A DNA stretch of 64,000 nucleotides from Baylisascaris procyonis (taxonomy: Eukaryota; Nematoda; Chromadorea; Rhabditida; Ascarididae). Of this stretch, positions 61,185 to 64,000 are shown in pieces. Position 1 is the stretch's first letter; each line of letters opens with the position of its first letter. The notes below the pieces were generated by a model, which was not told where the DNA came from, did no database searches, and saw nothing but the letters and a program-made list of their open reading frames with translations. A program made the position numbers and the translations under genes. The stretch covers positions 1,178,001-1,242,000 of the forward strand of contig JAZARR010000237.1 in NCBI GenBank assembly GCA_037389465.1. The letters are read 5' to 3'.

Positions 61185-61524
61185 AGATGATCGGCAGTAG
61201 GCAGAAATCACCTGCGCTTTCCCAGCACGTTAAGATCTCAACATAATATAAGATTAAGCGAGCGGGTAAAAATTAAAATCATGCCAAGTACACTCGTGCC
61301 TAAGACGGAAAGAGGAGAAGCAATTCCTTAATTCAAACTATAGGCTATAAACTTTGTACGATGCCACATATGAGCAAAAAATTTCTTCAATATTTCCGAC
61401 TAGTCTGGGGTCATCTAACGAAGCTTATATTAGCCAAACAGATAAGCATTTCTTCTGTACTCTCTTCTCCTAATACACCACATATTCAATGTTTACAACA
61501 TCTACACGAACGTACGTATGTGGG

Positions 61525-61725
61525 ATAACAGCGAATTGAGTCGGTTTGACCTTCACTCTACCGCTGCCCTTGCGTGGTGAACCCCAAGGTTTCTGATGTT
61601 GCTTTGGCCAGAGGCTTTACGGACGTTCTGTTTTTTTCTTTGTTGATGTTTTCGCTGCCCAGTTGTGCTATGTATCTCCAATGTTACCCACTCCTGGACT
61701 TTGAAATAAATAACTAAATGTTCAA
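61525..61725. repeat. GC-richer island, possibly the 3' end of a dispersed element
   Basis: This block is GC-richer than its surroundings and ends with GACTTTGAAATAAATAAC, the A/T-rich tail style of a retroposed copy. On the minus strand two frames are open over the first half (VRKASGQSNIRNLGVHHARA and TSVKPLAKATSETLGFTTQG). No RT motif is present. The retroposon reading is a guess from the tail and composition. Confidence 0.25.
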
Positions 61726-62297
61726 CAACTCCGTTTGGTTTGAAACTTGAAACATTTTAGTGCACCTAACTCAAAATAGCGGACAGGATGGAAGCGTTGG
61801 CGTTTTTCTTATCATTTAGTACTAAACCGAATAGATCGGTCTTCAAAAAAAAAAAAGTGTGAATAAAAGTTCTCAATCACAAATTTCATTAAATCGCTTG
61901 GAAAATTGAATTCCCCAAACAACATCTTTGTTATTGTATGATCAGGTAACCCATGATAAGAAAAGTGTCATCATAAAAGCACATGCACGCCTACAGCATA
62001 TTGCGCAATAAACGCGCTGTGTTCATCGTTCGCCTATGAAGCAATCACACATCATCGGCGGGGAAGTTTCGAACAAACTCCTCACATATCATTGAGCATC
62101 TATCTCCTTTACTAGTAGATCACTATCAACGCCCACAACGCAATAACTATGAAAACATCAGACGATTAGTTATCGTAAATACTATTCACGAATGAGCATT
62201 TTTGTTTAGCATAAACCTCGTCATATTAAAAAAAATCCCTCCTACCCAACCGGAAATGTATATTGTATTCTCTCGCAAACTTTCTCGTCAAGCATTT
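61726..62297. other. AT-rich stretch, no supported gene
   Basis: Nothing recognisable. Confidence 0.4.
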
Positions 62298-63322
62298 ATG
62301 AAATTTTCGCATTTGCGAAAACCTAATATCGCAGTAGGAAATGAAACATTCCCAAGCTAACCGCAACAGGATGAAAAACCTTTTCAAATCGTTACTCTCC
62401 GAGGATGGAAAACATTTCGAATCGTACTCTAATAGGAATCAAAAGCGTTTTTGAATGCTCAGTGTGACAACGATATAACTTAGAACGTTCCCAAATGTAT
62501 TTTTGGAAGATGAAAAATGTTTAGACCATATCAGAACAAAATGAAAACATTTTCAAGCGTGTCGTGATATGGAAACAAAGGGTTTTCGAGTTTGTAGTCC
62601 CAAAGTGAAAGCCGCATCGAGTAGGCATGTGGCTAGATAGAGAACTTTGGAATCATATAGCGACAAGATGAAAAATGTTGCCTATTCACTAGGATCAGGT
62701 TATAGAAATATCGCAGTCGTAAAGCAGCAAAATGAAAAGCGTACCAGGGCACAGCATTAAAAAAATTCATATCAGACCGCGGCGAAAACGAAGACGTTGC
62801 AAGTTACACCGTGAGAGGGCGGAAAATGTTTTAAAGGGTATGGTGAAAGTCCGGTTAAAATTTCTGCTGGCAACATGACCAGATGGAAAATGTTTCGAAC
62901 TGCGCCAAGAAAGGACAGAGAACGCTTCCAAGCCTATGTAGTAGCACATGAAGCGTTTCGAATACACGTGGCAACGTGGAGGGAACACTTCTAAATGAAC
63001 CCTATAGAATGCAAAAATTCTGAATCGTAGGGCTAAGGAGGATATAAGTTGGATTGAAGTATTGTTAGAGAGGAACCCGAAGCGGGACTGTTCGAAGACC
63101 CGAGGAAATTTCCAAGCAATTTCGGTCGTTTCCCTACCGAACGAACAAACATTTATCAAAGTTTATGTGAAAAAAGCGCTTAACCTTAGCCAATAAATGA
63201 CATCATCATTCAGTGGCAATTAGGCAATGACAATTTCATAGCACTTAAATGTTACCTTCCACAGCAAACACCATGAAAAGCGTTTAGCCTTATCAACTGA
63301 AACAATGAAAAATGGCGGAGCG
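62298..63322. repeat. Degenerate tandem repeat, unit about 32 bp
   Basis: Copies of a unit beginning ATGAAAAATGTTTCGAA recur at roughly 30-35-base steps. Clear starts are at 62,299, 62,341, 62,371, 62,405, 62,438, 62,510, 62,541, 62,569, 62,605, 62,668, 62,732, 62,883 and 62,948, with several spacings close to 32 or 64. Outlying copies follow near 63,165, 63,275 and 63,308. Each copy differs from the next, so this is an old, diverged minisatellite. The 130-codon minus frame at 62,767-63,159 (rich in Phe, Arg and Ser) lies wholly inside it and is a by-product. Confidence 0.7.
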
Positions 63323-64000
63323 GAAGGAAGGCGATAAGCATGCTTTTCTCTTCACATACTGATTTTTGCACGTTTTTTCTTTGAGATACGCCGATTTTCG
63401 TCATTTTAAAATTTCCCTGTCATCTGCCTACCACCTGCCTAAGTTTTCCACTGCCTAATAAGAAAATTATTCGTCGCCGATCTGCAATGTGGTCATTTCG
63501 CGCTATAAAAATATTGCTAATGATGTTTAATAGGTAGTTCAAGGTGAACAATTATTAGAAGCCATATGATCAGAAGCATGTGGCTTTAGTTTTTCACAGC
63601 ACCCCAAAAAACTTATAACTGGTGATACTGTCTCATAAAAATCTGATATCGACTCTCCATTGTAAGCTCTACTACTGAAGCAGAAACGAATAATTTTTGA
63701 GTGAAACCAGGTAATATTACCGGCGCAACCTACCGGAAGCTTCAAATCGCAACAGGCTAAAAGCACTCTACTCAACGATGTAAATTTTACCAAACTCACA
63801 CATACAAAATTACCGCCCCATAACTAACGATTCGGTTCCCTGTTAGATGAATATATCTGGTTCGTTGTGGCATAAAAGCAGGTATGCTTCCTTGGATCGC
63901 ACACATTAGGACCGTTGGAAAAACCACAACCTCATCTGGTCTACGAGCCATTCGACTGTCCGTTTATAAGACAAATGGCTTTACGGAGAATTTAAGAATA
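63323..64000. other. AT-rich stretch to the window end, no supported gene
   Basis: An 86-codon minus frame (63,539-63,799) has no domain or splice support. Nothing else is recognisable. Confidence 0.4.

Noticed and set aside
62767..63159. 130-codon minus-strand frame
   Set aside because: Lies wholly within the degenerate ~32-bp tandem repeat, whose units repeat the same codon pattern.
1..64000. CRISPR arrays, bacterial operons, phage genes, rRNA genes
   Set aside because: None seen; composition, introns and retroelements point to an animal nuclear genome.

Overview
This is AT-rich, gene-poor animal DNA, most likely from a nematode. The evidence is indirect: a decayed Ty3/gypsy element, a decayed RTE-like LINE, (TA)n arrays, tRNA-derived short repeats, and small exon-sized islands with GT/AG borders in long AT-rich stretches. 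There are no bacterial operons, no rRNA genes, no intact tRNA genes and no long open reading frames. Most of the window looks like intron or intergenic DNA. Species and gene names cannot be given from sequence alone.

Layout. 1-3.1 kb: nothing firm. 3.1-4.4 kb (minus strand): the 3' part of a Ty3/gypsy retrotransposon with reverse transcriptase YLDD box, RNase H fragment, integrase tail, polypurine tract and LTR start; it is frameshifted and internally deleted. 4.4-12 kb: mostly empty. 11.9-43.1 kb (minus strand): a chain of exon-like islands, the best at 11,933-12,129 and 27,029-27,230, then 39.6, 41.7 and 43.1 kb. Several are phase-compatible, as if they belong to one gene with very long introns; a 50-nt island at 38.0 kb fits only loosely. 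The 27 kb and 12 kb exons encode low-complexity sequence with three P-[LMI]-N-L motifs resembling CtBP co-repressor docking sites, so a transcriptional regulator is a reasonable but unproven guess. 17.9-19.3 kb (plus strand): RTE-like LINE remnant inside the longest putative intron. 29.8, 30.9 and 45.6-45.8 kb (plus strand): another phase-compatible set of exon-like islands, one with a cysteine cluster. If both chains are real, two genes on opposite strands are interleaved; wrong strand calls for some islands are an equally serious possibility.

45-64 kb has hairpins at 45.27 and 49.8 kb, a GC-rich island at 54.6-55.3 kb with a well-bounded candidate exon, a (TA)n array at 56.7 kb, several G-quadruplex-type tracts, an ambiguous 117-codon frame at 59.2 kb, and a degenerate tandem repeat of about 32 bp covering about 1 kb at 62.3-63.3 kb.

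Confidence is high only for the two retroelements and the simple repeats. It is moderate for the best exons and low for everything else.
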